The notes beneath the pieces were generated by a model. The model was not told the DNA's origin and did no database searches. It saw only the letters and a program-made list of their open reading frames with translations. From a virus, in IMG/VR virus record IMGVR_UViG_3300049740_000674, positions 1 to 23,974 of that record: a stretch of DNA of 23,974 bases; one strand, 5' to 3'. The position numbers and the translations under genes were made by a program. Shown here in pieces: positions 1 to 7,857 of the stretch; within the stretch, counting starts at the first letter, position 1; each line of letters starts with the position of its first letter.

Positions 1-7
1 TTAATTA

Positions 8-26
8 AAAGACTCTATGAGTCTTT
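8..26 (-). terminator. Hairpin terminator after the minus-strand head genes
   Basis: An 8-bp perfect stem, AAAGACTC pairing with GAGTCTTT, closes a 3-base loop and overlaps the stop codon of the first minus-strand gene. Read on the minus strand it runs into TTTTAATTAA, a short U-rich tail. It looks like a modest intrinsic terminator or a 3'-end stabilising hairpin between this gene and the next (off-window) minus-strand gene. Confidence 0.5.
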
Positions 27-539
27 ACCAAAAGTCGTTTTTGATTTGCGTTCGTAAACTTGTTTAGTTGCCATTCTACTATCTTGGTCTTTGAAGTAAG
101 TGTTATCAACAGTTTCAACCTGTTGTTGTGCCATATCTGAAAAATGCTTTTCACGTGCTTTTGCTCGTTCTTCAGGCATTTTGCATAATAGCAATCCACC
201 AACTTCTATATTACCTTTTGCTGCCCATTCTGAATTATGGTCTTGCATATGTATCTGTAGTTCTGGGTGGTCTTCTAAACGACAAGGTGACCAACCATCT
301 CGAAAACTTTTAGATACATTAGGGTTGTCTGAATTTCCAACTAAGGAAGTTCTTACCCATCTGAAAACCCACCCTTCTTGTGGGTCTGGGTCAGGTAAAT
401 TGGCTGTGTTTTCCCAATTCTGATAACGTTGGGTAGCCTCTCGGCTATCTAATCCCCTAGGGGAACGCTCTTGGTCAGAGGAGTTCACAGAACTTTCCTC
501 CACTTCATTTTCATTTGATGTGTTATCTTGCTCTGTCAT
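15..539 (-). CDS. Conserved hypothetical protein of the head module
   Basis: A 174-residue acidic, soluble protein with no signal peptide or membrane segment. The first 45 residues are low-complexity and rich in E, S, N and D. The centre (about 55-120) is compact and Trp/Pro-rich, with a WVRTSLVG stretch, a DGWSPCR stretch and a hydrophobic VGGLLLCKMP segment; the C terminus is basic and helical. I recognise the pattern as a type seen in head modules of environmental phages but know no function. Start: ATG with AAGGAG 8 bases upstream, overlapping the stop of the scaffold-like gene in an ATGA junction, so the two are translationally coupled. Its position directly after the scaffold suggests a virion or head-assembly protein, by inference only. 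Confidence 0.8.
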   Translation of the reverse strand: MTEQDNTSNENEVEESSVNSSDQERSPRGLDSREATQRYQNWENTANLPDPDPQEGWVFRWVRTSLVGNSDNPNVSKSFRDGWSPCRLEDHPELQIHMQDHNSEWAAKGNIEVGGLLLCKMPEERAKAREKHFSDMAQQQVETVDNTYFKDQDSRMATKQVYERKSKTTFGKDS

Positions 540-1564
540 ACTTGCTCCTTTAATAATTGATTTGCATACTGCTCCGGACTTATACCAAGTTGTCGAGCTA
601 TCTTAACTTGAGTCTGGGTCAGACGTACTTGCGAGGGTTTAGAGTTTCCGGTGTTCCTCGTGGCACCGGCAACAACTGTTTGAGGTTGTTTATTTTTTGT
701 TTCAACTACTTCTTCCGAAGCTGTTTGTTGAATACCAAAAAAATTCGGGAACTTATTACGCATTTCTTTATCTACTTCTGCATAATACTTACCTGATTCT
801 TTAGCAGGGTCTATGCCATTAGTTCTTAATGCGTTGTCAACATACATAGCATATGATGACATTTCTTTGTGGATTGGCTCAGTACCCATAAACCATGGGT
901 TTTTAGCTGCCCACTTTTGTAAATCTTCATCTATTTGTTGAGGTTGTTGTTCAGGCGTTTCCTCAACCGGCAAGTCATTTAGTATTTGTGTTTGTACTTG
1001 CTGAGACATATTGTTAGCTGTTTGCTCTGCAAGAACTGCTTTTGAAAGTTGTTCTTGAGCCTCAGCCATTTTATCTGCATCACCTGCTTCATAAGCAGAC
1101 TTATACATTGCTTGTGCATTTTGTTTTGCCCACAAAGCATTGTTAGCTGCTTGTTTATTTAATACTTCTCCACCTTGGTCTACTAAAGCTTGTAGCTTTT
1201 TATTCTCGTCAATAAGAGAAGACAGTCTTTGTATTGCTTCTTGAGACTCTCTAGCAGCTTGTTCTTTAGCTCTACGCTCCTCATGGTAATCGTATTTTAA
1301 TTTATTAATTCTGTCACCGGCTCTCTTTGAATAGTCGGTAATTTCTGCGTCTAAAGTATCATCATCAACTTCTGTTTCTGCAACGCTTTCATCTCGTGGA
1401 GGTCTTCTATCTTCTGTAGGAACATCATCTACAATTTCAACAGATAAATCTTCTGGAACTGTATTATCAACTTCCATTGTTTTGCCAAAGAATTTTTCTT
1501 CTTCAGACGTTGTAGGCTGATTATCTATAATCGGCTCTTCATTTATAATCTCTGTATTACTCAT
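536..1564 (-). CDS. Probable capsid assembly scaffolding protein
   Basis: 342 residues. The first 75 are strongly acidic and disordered. A long charged, Gln/Ala-rich helical region at about 80-195 reads as coiled coil. A short conserved-looking block around 205-285 contains the KWAAKNPWF motif, and the C-terminal 30 residues carry LTQTQVKIARQLGISPEQYA, a helix-turn-helix-like tail typical of phage scaffold or head-assembly proteins. Acidic N terminus, coiled coil and small C-terminal helical hook is the usual scaffold plan; it would line the procapsid and direct major capsid protein assembly. Starts in an ATGA overlap with the GroES-like gene upstream and ends in one with the next gene. No protease motif was seen. 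Assignment rests on architecture and position. Confidence 0.7.
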   Translation of the reverse strand: MSNTEIINEEPIIDNQPTTSEEEKFFGKTMEVDNTVPEDLSVEIVDDVPTEDRRPPRDESVAETEVDDDTLDAEITDYSKRAGDRINKLKYDYHEERRAKEQAARESQEAIQRLSSLIDENKKLQALVDQGGEVLNKQAANNALWAKQNAQAMYKSAYEAGDADKMAEAQEQLSKAVLAEQTANNMSQQVQTQILNDLPVEETPEQQPQQIDEDLQKWAAKNPWFMGTEPIHKEMSSYAMYVDNALRTNGIDPAKESGKYYAEVDKEMRNKFPNFFGIQQTASEEVVETKNKQPQTVVAGATRNTGNSKPSQVRLTQTQVKIARQLGISPEQYANQLLKEQV

Positions 1565-1965
1565 GCTCTTACTACTCCTGTTGGGTCATCAACGACTGCT
1601 TCCACAGTATCGTCATTAATTAAACGAAACTCTTGTCCATACATGACCATACGAGTACCTGAGTAGGCTCTAAAGATTACCCAATCTCCTTTTTGACACC
1701 AAGGTCCTGAAGGAAATCTTTGTTCATCTTTATAAGCTTCAGGTCCAATCTTTAAGACATATCCACATATATTAGATACTTCTTCGTCTTTGATTGTTTG
1801 TGAGGCTTTGATAATACCACCTTCCGTCTTTTCATCTGCTTGTGGCATAGCTACTAATATCTTCCAACCTTTAGGGTCAGGTAGCTGTGTCTTAACATCT
1901 TCATTTACGGGTGGAGCTTTTACACTCTCTGGGTCTGGGATATTTTCTAGTTTTACTTCACTCAT
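1561..1965 (-). CDS. GroES-like (Cpn10) co-chaperonin
   Basis: 134 residues with a roughly 30-residue Pro/Glu-rich N-terminal extension and then a Cpn10-like beta-barrel: KGWKILVAMPQAD (strand 1), TEGGIIKASQTIKDEE in the place of the GroEL-binding mobile loop, GYVLKIGPEAY (the GxVxxVGxG-like turn), KGDWVIFRAYSGTRM and a closing strand with RLINDDTVEAVVDD. This matches GroES order (K-rich start, mobile loop, GDxVxF, xxLxxxDIxAVV), though the mobile loop is atypical. Phage co-chaperonins such as T4 gp31 recruit host GroEL to fold the major capsid protein; lying between portal and scaffold genes fits that role. No clear Shine-Dalgarno sequence precedes the ATG. A general GroES-fold head protein not acting with GroEL is the alternative. 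Confidence 0.8.
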   Translation of the reverse strand: MSEVKLENIPDPESVKAPPVNEDVKTQLPDPKGWKILVAMPQADEKTEGGIIKASQTIKDEEVSNICGYVLKIGPEAYKDEQRFPSGPWCQKGDWVIFRAYSGTRMVMYGQEFRLINDDTVEAVVDDPTGVVRA

Positions 1966-1994
1966 ATATTTGCACGACTTTAGGAGTCGAGTAC

Positions 1995-2213
1995 CTATTC
2001 ACGTTCTTCATGTCTTTTCTTCCAATCCGACATCTCACGCTCTGCGAGGGATAACCCCTCGATAATTCCACATAATCTTTTATAGTCAGGATAATCTTTT
2101 AGATTGCCTGTTGCTATATGTTGTTCATGCTCCCTAACGATATCATTTAGCCTTCTCTTTAAAAACTGTGAAAGTGATTGCTCTTTGACATCATTACTCA
2201 TTCTTATTGACAT
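1995..2213 (-). CDS. Small hypothetical protein between portal and GroES genes
   Basis: 72 residues, highly charged and predicted helical (QFLKRRLNDIVREHEQHI and GLSLAEREMSDWKKRHEERE), without Cys clusters or membrane segment. Overlaps the end of the portal gene. Two starts are possible, ATG at 2213 or at 2201 (MSNDVKE); the second overlaps the portal stop by eight bases and looks like a termination-reinitiation junction, and neither has a good Shine-Dalgarno. Small helical proteins at this position occur in portal-adjacent operons of podovirus-like phages, but I know no function. Confidence 0.65.
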   Translation of the reverse strand: MSIRMSNDVKEQSLSQFLKRRLNDIVREHEQHIATGNLKDYPDYKRLCGIIEGLSLAEREMSDWKKRHEERE

Positions 2214-4674
2214 CTTCGACTATTTGTCTAGCTATGTCAATACCTTTTTGGAAATCTTCTCTTGCCTCTGCCTTTCTGCTTTCTTCAACATCTAGCAAAT
2301 CACTAGCAACTTGCTGTCCTAATTTAGCTCCTGCTATTTGTTCTTGAGATTGTATTCTTTCTCTTTCAATTTCATCTCTGTTTATTGCTTTCTCTGAATC
2401 AAGTTGTAGTCTTGCAGAACTCTCTGCAATCTTTCTTTGTACTTCAGCTTCTTTAATTGCAATCTCTCTATCTTTCATTTGCAGTAATGGGTCTTGCTGT
2501 TGCTGTGCAATTCTTTCTTGTTGCTCTTTAGCCTGAGAAGTTATTGCAACTCTTTGTGCAGCTTCGGCTACTAATTCAGATATACGCTTTTCAACATCTG
2601 GTGGAATAGGCTGACCTTCTGGTGGTAGCTCAATACCCATTTCTCTTTCTACTTGTTTTCTAAACTTCATAGTTAAATGCTGATTAACATATGCTGAAGC
2701 ATTAGCCACAATACTTTGTGCATTAGGACTTTGCTCAATACTTGCAGCAACCTCAGGGTTTTGTTGAGCTGCAACAATAGTTTCAATATGAGCTTCATGG
2801 TCTTGAAATGGAAATGCTTTGACCGGCTGACCATTAATTAAATTCTGTACTGCAGTCACAGGGTCTACAGGTTTTATATCATCTGTATCAGGAATAATAT
2901 CTTCTACATTTCTTATGCCAAGTGTTTCGAGCATTTGTCTATGTAGCTCAGGCATATTATAAATTTGTGGAGCTGTAGTAGCTAACTGCATTGCAGCTTG
3001 ATACTGCATAATTCTTTGTGCCATAGTTGAAGCATTAGGGTCAGAAACCGGCAATACATCTATTCTTTCATCAAAGTCTTCAACCTTTATAAATTCTTCT
3101 TCGTCCATTTCATATGGGTACGAAGGCTCGGTAAAGTCTTTTACAATGCCAACTAAAATTTCAAATTCTTTTCTCATGGAAGCATGAAGTCTTGCTTGTA
3201 CTGCTGACATAACTTTCATGTTTCTTTCTAACAAAGCTAAAGTAGTTCCAACCGGAGCTTGATTATTCATGTCAGATACTTTCATATCATTCATACTTGC
3301 AAACCTTCTGCCTTCTTCAACTATATTCTGTAGTAATTGATATAGCGTTTGAGAAGGCTCTTTGTATGGTAAGAAAGTAATGTTATCTCTAATCGCACCA
3401 CCGGGAACATCAACATCTCTAAACTCTCCGGGCATGATAGGAGTATCATCTCCTTTAACTCTTAAGCCTCTAGCTTTCAGACCACCCGGCAAGTTAGATA
3501 AAGTACCGGCATCAACTAATTGTCTTAGTATTGAAGTTGCTGACTTAGCTAAACCACCAACCATGTGTATCAAACCAAAGCCATAAAACCCTAGACCCGG
3601 CAAGTATTGGTAGTGTACGAAGTGCATACGTCTTAGTTTCTTAGGGTCATTCTCGTAATAGTTTCTTCTGATGCTAAGTATTGTTCCACTTGGAAAATCT
3701 ATTGTGACCACATAAGGCAAAGCTATTCCGGTCTTTTCACCATTAGCCATGTCTTCAAACCCTTCTAAATCAAGGTCTACCTGCATTTCTAAAAGAGTAT
3801 GCCTATCATCAAAGTTGTAAGTATTACTCTCGCCTGTCATCTCGTCATACTTCTTGCGTATATCGGATTGATTATCAGACGGCTCAGGTATATCTATGTC
3901 ACGATAAAATCCTGCAACCTGATTTTTTCTAATTTCATTTGTAGACTTGTGCATTACATGAGTTGCACGTTGACAAGTTTCTAAATCACTTGCTCCATAA
4001 TTAACTACCACATCTTCAGCCGGAACAAATAAAGAAGCAGGTCTTTCTAAGTTCGGGTCATAATAAACTTTTCTAAAAGCAGAACCGGCAAGTGGCAAAG
4101 AGAATAACATCTTTTCTGTTTCTGTCCTGTATTCTGACATCTGGTATGTCAACAAGAAGTTCAGATAATCTTGTACTCGACCTGCTTGTTTGGTTTTATC
4201 TTCTGTCATCTTTCCAACAATCTTTGTTCTTACAGGTCCTTGTGCCGGAAACATTTCAGCAATAGATTGCGATTGAAACCTTATTACTGCTTCACTTAGC
4301 ATAGGGTGAAATACTCCACAAGCTCCTGCCCATGGTGTAGTTCTTTCCTCTATCTTCAAACCTAATTGGTCTAAACCTTTAACATAAGTTTCTTCCCAAT
4401 CAGAACGTGAGTCTTTGTCTGCTTGATATTGGGAAATCAAATCACCACCTAAAACATTTAAGTCATCTTCAGACATTAAGTCTGCAAGGTTTGAATTGAA
4501 ACCAGATTCAATTGAGTTTTCAGACTCAGGGTCAAAATCAATAATCATTCCTCCATCTTCCGTAGCTATTGCTACGGAGTCAGGATTATCTATGGAGATT
4601 GATAATTCTTCTTGTTCTGGAAGTGCGTCCGTACCCTCGATAGGAGTAGCCGGAGTGTTTCTTTCTATTGCCAC
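2194..4674 (-). CDS. Portal protein
   Basis: 826 residues, in the size range of P22-type portals. The N-terminal 65 residues are acidic. From about 75 on come typical portal segments: RSDWEETYVKGLDQLGLK, then TTPWAGACGVFHPMLSEAV and FQSQSIAEMFPAQGPVRTK, as in environmental podovirus portals, followed by a mixed alpha/beta core with GLGFYGFGLIHMVGGLAKS. The last 150 residues form a long charged, Gln-rich helix, matching the extended C-terminal barrel of P22-like portals. It would form the dodecameric ring at the DNA-entry vertex that docks terminase. Start is GTG at 4674 with GAGGT upstream; lies 8 bases after the TerL stop in a packaging operon. Confidence 0.92.
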   Translation of the reverse strand: MAIERNTPATPIEGTDALPEQEELSISIDNPDSVAIATEDGGMIIDFDPESENSIESGFNSNLADLMSEDDLNVLGGDLISQYQADKDSRSDWEETYVKGLDQLGLKIEERTTPWAGACGVFHPMLSEAVIRFQSQSIAEMFPAQGPVRTKIVGKMTEDKTKQAGRVQDYLNFLLTYQMSEYRTETEKMLFSLPLAGSAFRKVYYDPNLERPASLFVPAEDVVVNYGASDLETCQRATHVMHKSTNEIRKNQVAGFYRDIDIPEPSDNQSDIRKKYDEMTGESNTYNFDDRHTLLEMQVDLDLEGFEDMANGEKTGIALPYVVTIDFPSGTILSIRRNYYENDPKKLRRMHFVHYQYLPGLGFYGFGLIHMVGGLAKSATSILRQLVDAGTLSNLPGGLKARGLRVKGDDTPIMPGEFRDVDVPGGAIRDNITFLPYKEPSQTLYQLLQNIVEEGRRFASMNDMKVSDMNNQAPVGTTLALLERNMKVMSAVQARLHASMRKEFEILVGIVKDFTEPSYPYEMDEEEFIKVEDFDERIDVLPVSDPNASTMAQRIMQYQAAMQLATTAPQIYNMPELHRQMLETLGIRNVEDIIPDTDDIKPVDPVTAVQNLINGQPVKAFPFQDHEAHIETIVAAQQNPEVAASIEQSPNAQSIVANASAYVNQHLTMKFRKQVEREMGIELPPEGQPIPPDVEKRISELVAEAAQRVAITSQAKEQQERIAQQQQDPLLQMKDREIAIKEAEVQRKIAESSARLQLDSEKAINRDEIERERIQSQEQIAGAKLGQQVASDLLDVEESRKAEAREDFQKGIDIARQIVEDVNKNE

Positions 4675-4682
4675 TTAATACC

Positions 4683-6173
4683 TCAGTAATAGTCTGCGAC
4701 TTTATTATGTTCTAAAGGCTCATCTTCCTCGTCACTCTCTAAAGGAATAAACCCACCTTGTCTAAATCTTAGTAATGCTTGTGTACTGCTATCAACTAAA
4801 TCATCATGTTCCATATTAGGAAACCCTGCGAATTGTTCTATCACTTCTTCTCCCCACCTTGTTTCAGGACACCATACTACACCAGAACTGAATAAATCTG
4901 AAACAGCATTTACTCTTGAAATCTTATCATTACCTCTGCTAGGTGTGTATTCTTGTACCGGAATACCTATAGCACGTAGCTCAAATATCAGAGGCATACC
5001 TGCAGCCTTAGCCTCAACTATAAAAGCATCAGGTTTATATTCATTGTATTTATCTTGAGCCTTTCGTTTCAACTCAGGAAACTCTAATCTTTCTTGGTAA
5101 GCGTCTAACAAAATAAGATTAGGTACAAACTTACCTTCATCATCTTCGTTGTAGAAAACACCCCAAGTAGTACAGGCAGAGAAGTCAGCTCTTTGATTTT
5201 TCATAAAAGCTGTATCCCAAGACTGAATAATAAACTCGCAATCCGGTGGATTTCTACCTTCCCACACATTCCACCATTCCCTTTTTATCAAAGCTCCTTC
5301 TTCGGAGGTAGGGTCTTGTTGGTATTGTGATTGCCATTTGCTATTAGGTAACTCTGCTTTTAAAGCAGATAATTCTTCTAATGACCAAAACTCTTCCCAT
5401 AATGGATTACCTGAAGGCAAGATAGCAGGGAGTTCTATTACTTCCCATTGGTCTGCACCACCACGTTTAATACTTGCGTCAACAACTTGACCGGTTAAAT
5501 CCCTTTGATGCCATCTTGTCATTACCATAATGATTGAGCCATTCGGTTGCAAACGTTGTCTTGGTCCTGAGGTATACCACTCATAGGTACGATTAAAAAC
5601 ATTAACATCGCCACTCGCACCTTCTTGTTCAGAGTGTGGGTCATCAATAATCAATAGGTCTGCACCTTTACCGGTTACAGCACCACCAACACCTATCGCA
5701 AAGTATTCGCCACCCTTATTGGTATTCCAACGTCCGGCAGCTTTACTATCTGATTGCAAACTGATATCAGGGTAGATAGCTTTATAGTCTTTACTGTTAA
5801 CTAGGTTTCTTACCTTCCTACCAAAACCGACAGCTAACTCTGCAGTATGGGCAGTCTGGATTATCTTCTTATCAGGATATTGCCCTAGAAACCACGCAGG
5901 GAGCAGATAAGACGCAAACTCACTCTTGGTGTGTCTAGGAGGCATATTAACAATTAAACGCTTTAAATCGCCTCTAGCGACCTTCTCGAACGCTTCAGCC
6001 ATTATCTCGTGATGTTTACCATGAATAAACGCTGACCACATCTCTCCAACAAAATTCATAAAATTGTTTTGAGATAGCTCACGTTTCTTCGCAGACTCTA
6101 ACTCCTCAAGCAAATCAAGAAGCTCTAACTTACTATCAGAGTCTAAATTCTTCACTTGATTTAATATATTCAT
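4683..6173 (-). CDS. Terminase large subunit (TerL)
   Basis: Packaging ATPase and nuclease, about 496 residues. In the ATPase half: Walker A-like MPPRHTKSE near residue 78, adenine/coupling segment IIQTAHTAELAVGFGRKVR, Walker B LLIIDDPHSE near 173-182 and MTRWHQRDLTG as motif III. The C-terminal RNase H-like nuclease half has QSWDTAF near 318 (first acidic residue), VEAKAAG near 387 and HDDLVDSSTQALL near 457, giving the acidic triad. It would cut concatemers and pump DNA through the portal. A TTG at 6179 extends the frame by two codons; the ATG at 6173 is preferred, but the Shine-Dalgarno (GGAT) is weak. Upstream lies a long gap instead of the usual close junction with terS. Confidence 0.95.
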   Translation of the reverse strand: MNILNQVKNLDSDSKLELLDLLEELESAKKRELSQNNFMNFVGEMWSAFIHGKHHEIMAEAFEKVARGDLKRLIVNMPPRHTKSEFASYLLPAWFLGQYPDKKIIQTAHTAELAVGFGRKVRNLVNSKDYKAIYPDISLQSDSKAAGRWNTNKGGEYFAIGVGGAVTGKGADLLIIDDPHSEQEGASGDVNVFNRTYEWYTSGPRQRLQPNGSIIMVMTRWHQRDLTGQVVDASIKRGGADQWEVIELPAILPSGNPLWEEFWSLEELSALKAELPNSKWQSQYQQDPTSEEGALIKREWWNVWEGRNPPDCEFIIQSWDTAFMKNQRADFSACTTWGVFYNEDDEGKFVPNLILLDAYQERLEFPELKRKAQDKYNEYKPDAFIVEAKAAGMPLIFELRAIGIPVQEYTPSRGNDKISRVNAVSDLFSSGVVWCPETRWGEEVIEQFAGFPNMEHDDLVDSSTQALLRFRQGGFIPLESDEEDEPLEHNKVADYY

Positions 6174-6179
6174 AAACAA

Positions 6180-6633
6180 TCCATAGTATCTACTAGGTAA
6201 GTATCTACTTATTAAAAAAACTTAATGGGTATATATACCACTAGGTATATACTATATAGGAGGTATATCTACTGCTAGACTTTAACATAATATACCCTCT
6301 TCACATTCAACGCAATAACTTATTAAAAAAAAATATACTATGGGGGGTATGGGACTCCTACCCTTTATCCACATTCGATTATATATATCAAACAAAAAAA
6401 GCTATCACTTTGCTATATAATAGGGGGGGGTATACCAAAGTTGGGTATCGAATGAGTGAATCACTATGTATAGAGTGACAAGCAAGTTGCCAATTACTCA
6501 ATGGGGGTGTGGGTCGCCTAGATTTCTCACTTTGATTTTGCTCAAGTGGTACCTATCTTTCCCAATTACTGGGCAAAGCATAATTCAATATGATCTGAGA
6601 ATTCAGATGATGATAGCCTAGTGCTATCTCTTA
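6180..6633. other. Non-coding gap between terS and terL with G-runs and TATAC palindromes
   Basis: 454 bases with no credible gene. The terL-proximal part (6180-6290) holds repeated TATAC/GTATC boxes: GTATCTACT twice, the 12-bp perfect palindrome GGTATATATACC (6228-6239), ACTAGGTATATAC, and GGTATATCTACT. The middle has three G-rich patches: G6 then GGG (6342-6353), G8 then GGG (6423-6445) and G5 then GGG (6503-6513), striking in an AT-rich genome. The terS-proximal end has two hairpins, ATCTGA/TCAGAT (6593-6608, tetraloop GAAT) and GATAGC/GCTATC (6612-6628). The only GATC I found in the window is at 6592. Position next to terS makes a packaging initiation (pac/cos) or control region plausible, by inference. 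Confidence 0.55.
6403..6422 (+). promoter_or_regulatory. Repeated promoter-like element, antisense to terS
   Basis: The 20-mer TATCACTTTGCTATATAATA ends in a TATAAT -10 box and is identical at 19 of 20 positions to the element at 13792-13811. There is no good -35 hexamer here. Transcription would run rightwards through the gap and into terS in antisense orientation, ahead of the G8 run. Confidence 0.4.
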
Positions 6634-7146
6634 TTAGTGGTGGTCGTCTACTGCTTCGTTCTCTAGCAGTCTAAGTATCTCTGCCTCAATTGTTGAGGAG
6701 TCTCTCTGTTCTTTTACTTCGACTGTATCGGTAAACATACCGGAAGTTTTTCCTAGTAGTTCCAAAGACCTAACCCTACTTGCCGGAGTAGAATCCTCGT
6801 TGTCTCCTCGACTCTCTGCATGGAGCCTTTCTAAAACATAACTCCTCGTACGGATAGAGGAAGCTACTACTCCCTCCTCTCGCTTACTGATAGCACGTTG
6901 TATGCTTAGGGAAATCTTAGGGTTAGCTAACATCTTGGAAGCTTCTACATTTACCCATTTAGGAATGGAGCCGTTCTTGTTTAACTTCACGTCATAGACT
7001 TTTGCGTATGCTTCTTTGTAAGTTGTTTTACCTTTTACTATCTCTTCAATGAAGGCTCTCTGTTTAGGAGTAAGGTCTGTTTCTGGTTTCGGTTTCGTGC
7101 CGACTATTTTTAGGTTGGGTTTTTTCTCATCACTCATACAAAACAT
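6634..7146 (-). CDS. Terminase small subunit (TerS)
   Basis: 170 residues. After a Lys-rich lead of about 25 residues comes LTPKQRAFIEEIVKGKTTYKEAYAKVY, the N-terminal helix-turn-helix of the Terminase_2/TerS type, which recognises the packaging site on DNA. Next are VEASKMLANPKISLSIQRAI, typical of TerS after the HTH, and an amphipathic helical oligomerisation segment (about 100-150). It would form the ring that selects phage DNA for TerL. Start could be ATG 7146 or, three codons in, ATG 7137 (MSDEKK); neither has a Shine-Dalgarno. The 7146 start lies inside one of the dispersed palindromes, whose binding or folding could affect its expression. Confidence 0.85.
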   Translation of the reverse strand: MFCMSDEKKPNLKIVGTKPKPETDLTPKQRAFIEEIVKGKTTYKEAYAKVYDVKLNKNGSIPKWVNVEASKMLANPKISLSIQRAISKREEGVVASSIRTRSYVLERLHAESRGDNEDSTPASRVRSLELLGKTSGMFTDTVEVKEQRDSSTIEAEILRLLENEAVDDHH

Positions 7147-7167
7147 TTTACCGGTAAACCTTTTCCC
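7138..7167. repeat. Dispersed palindrome copy 1 (centre ACCGGT), over the terS start
   Basis: Divergent member of the nine-copy family; on the minus strand it reads GGGAAAAGGTTTACCGGT then AAAATG. The inner 12 bases TTTACCGGTAAA are a perfect palindrome, and one arm (GAAAAGGTTT) matches copy 8. It covers the terS initiation codon. Confidence 0.6.
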
Positions 7168-7220
7168 ACGTAATGACCACAGACTGATAGCTAAATAGAG
7201 GTATATTTAAGGGTACATTT

Positions 7221-7229
7221 TGCTATAAT
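7221..7229 (+). promoter_or_regulatory. Extended -10 promoter for the rightward MoxR-VWA transcript
   Basis: TGCTATAAT is a perfect extended -10 box (TGnTATAAT); no good -35 is visible 17 bases upstream, as is usual for extended -10 promoters. A perfect 7-bp inverted repeat, GGGTACA (7211-7217) and TGTACCC (7254-7260), brackets the box and predicted start site, so an operator or a 5' hairpin is possible. The predicted start is near 7236, in the divergent space between terS and the rightward genes. Confidence 0.65.
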
Positions 7230-7235
7230 CCTCTT

Positions 7236-7328
7236 ATGGCAATGACGTTTTTCTGTACCCAAAAATCAAGCAAGGACTTGAGGCTCAAACTCGTCATAAT
7301 TTTTGAGGAGGTGTCTATAGAAAAGTAG
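7236..7328 (+). CDS. Possible 30-residue leaderless leader peptide
   Basis: An ATG stands exactly six bases after the -10 box, so it would be at or next to the 5' end of the RNA, as at 14003 and 17122. The frame encodes 30 residues (MAMTFFCTQK...) with a hydrophobic centre LKLVIIF, ends at TAG and has no ribosome binding site. It overlaps the structured leader RNA. It may be a regulatory leader peptide or chance; the only support is the spacing shared with two longer genes. Confidence 0.2.
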   Translation: MAMTFFCTQKSSKDLRLKLVIIFEEVSIEK

Positions 7329-7654
7329 TTTTAATTTTTATCGGTAGTCTATTCGTACAGACTCCGTGGAGGTCGTCCTAGTATTCTTTATTACCCAAAA
7401 ACTAGGTCAGGTCGTGATGATAAATTGGTGGAACAATTTTAGCCGTACCTCAAACACCCTTACCTAAATGCTATATGGAGTATTGAAACAGATACGAAAG
7501 CAGTAGGTCTCGAAAGCAAAGTGACAGCAATTGCTCCAACGAGACCGAGTCTTGATGTTAAATAAACAGACCCTAAATAATTTTCTTTGCGACAGAAATT
7601 CCTAACCAAATTATTTGAGAGGGATAGCGTTTTGTTATCCCTTTCGAATTTCTT
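7236..7654 (+). ncRNA. Structured untranslated leader RNA upstream of the MoxR operon
   Basis: About 420 bases between the promoter and the first hammerhead, with no credible long gene and many local stems: TCAAG/CTTGA near 7268-7282, AGTCT/AGACT (7346-7363), CCTAGT/ACTAGG (7377-7406), AAATTG/CAATTT (7422-7439), GGTCTCG/CGAGACC (7506-7546) with inner AGCAA/TTGCT (7515-7535), and a 10-bp stem GAGAGGGATA/TATCCCTTTC (7617-7645). I do not recognise it as a known riboswitch, intron, RNase P, GOLLD or ROOL RNA. It may be a cis-acting leader or an independent RNA released by the hammerhead cut at 7660. Confidence 0.55.
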
Positions 7655-7703
7655 ACTGTCACTAGGTGTGTGCCTAGTCTGAGGAAGCGAAAGCAGAAAC
7701 AGT
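7655..7703 (+). ncRNA. Hammerhead ribozyme, type III (copy A)
   Basis: All hammerhead parts are present in order: stem III strand ACTG (7655-7658), GTC cleavage triplet with the cut predicted after 7660, stem I ACTAGG/CCTAGT (7661-7666 with 7673-7678) closing loop TGTGTG, core CTGAGGA (7679-7685), short stem II GC/GC with a GAAA tetraloop (7687-7694), core GAAA (7696-7699) and stem III strand CAGT (7700-7703). The 5' half (CTGTCAC), the TGTG loop, GTCTGA and the closing GAAACAG match the satellite tobacco ringspot virus hammerhead layout. Stem II is unusually short, with an A-A juxtaposition at its base. The cut would leave a 5' end about 70 bases before the ATG at 7732. Confidence 0.82.
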
Positions 7704-7731
7704 TAACTTAATATATTTCTTAGGAGGAAAT

Positions 7732-7857
7732 ATGAAAATACAAATGACAGACGTTCATGTCTCTAAACTGAACAGACGTAGTAGAAAGAAACCTATTGCG
7801 AAATTTAAATTTGAGAAGTTCGACAATGAAATTCTCGTATCTAAGGAGGTGTACTAA
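7732..7857 (+). CDS. Small basic protein encoded before MoxR
   Basis: 41 residues (MKIQMTDVHV... to SKEVY), basic in the first half (KLNRRSRKK), then alternating Lys/Phe (KFKFEKF). No Cys, no membrane segment. It has a strong ribosome binding site, TAGGAGG, 6 bases before the ATG, and its TAA overlaps the MoxR ATG (TAATG), with the MoxR Shine-Dalgarno AAGGAGG inside its last codons. Real translation and coupling to MoxR are therefore likely. It is the first gene after hammerhead A. Function unknown; a nucleic-acid-binding or adaptor peptide for the ATPase is conceivable. Confidence 0.7.
   Translation: MKIQMTDVHVSKLNRRSRKKPIAKFKFEKFDNEILVSKEVY

Noticed and set aside
6342-6513. G-quadruplex formed by G6, G8 and G5 runs
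   Set aside because: Each patch offers only about three usable G-tracts with short loops, so a regular four-tract quadruplex is not clear; kept only as compositional oddity.
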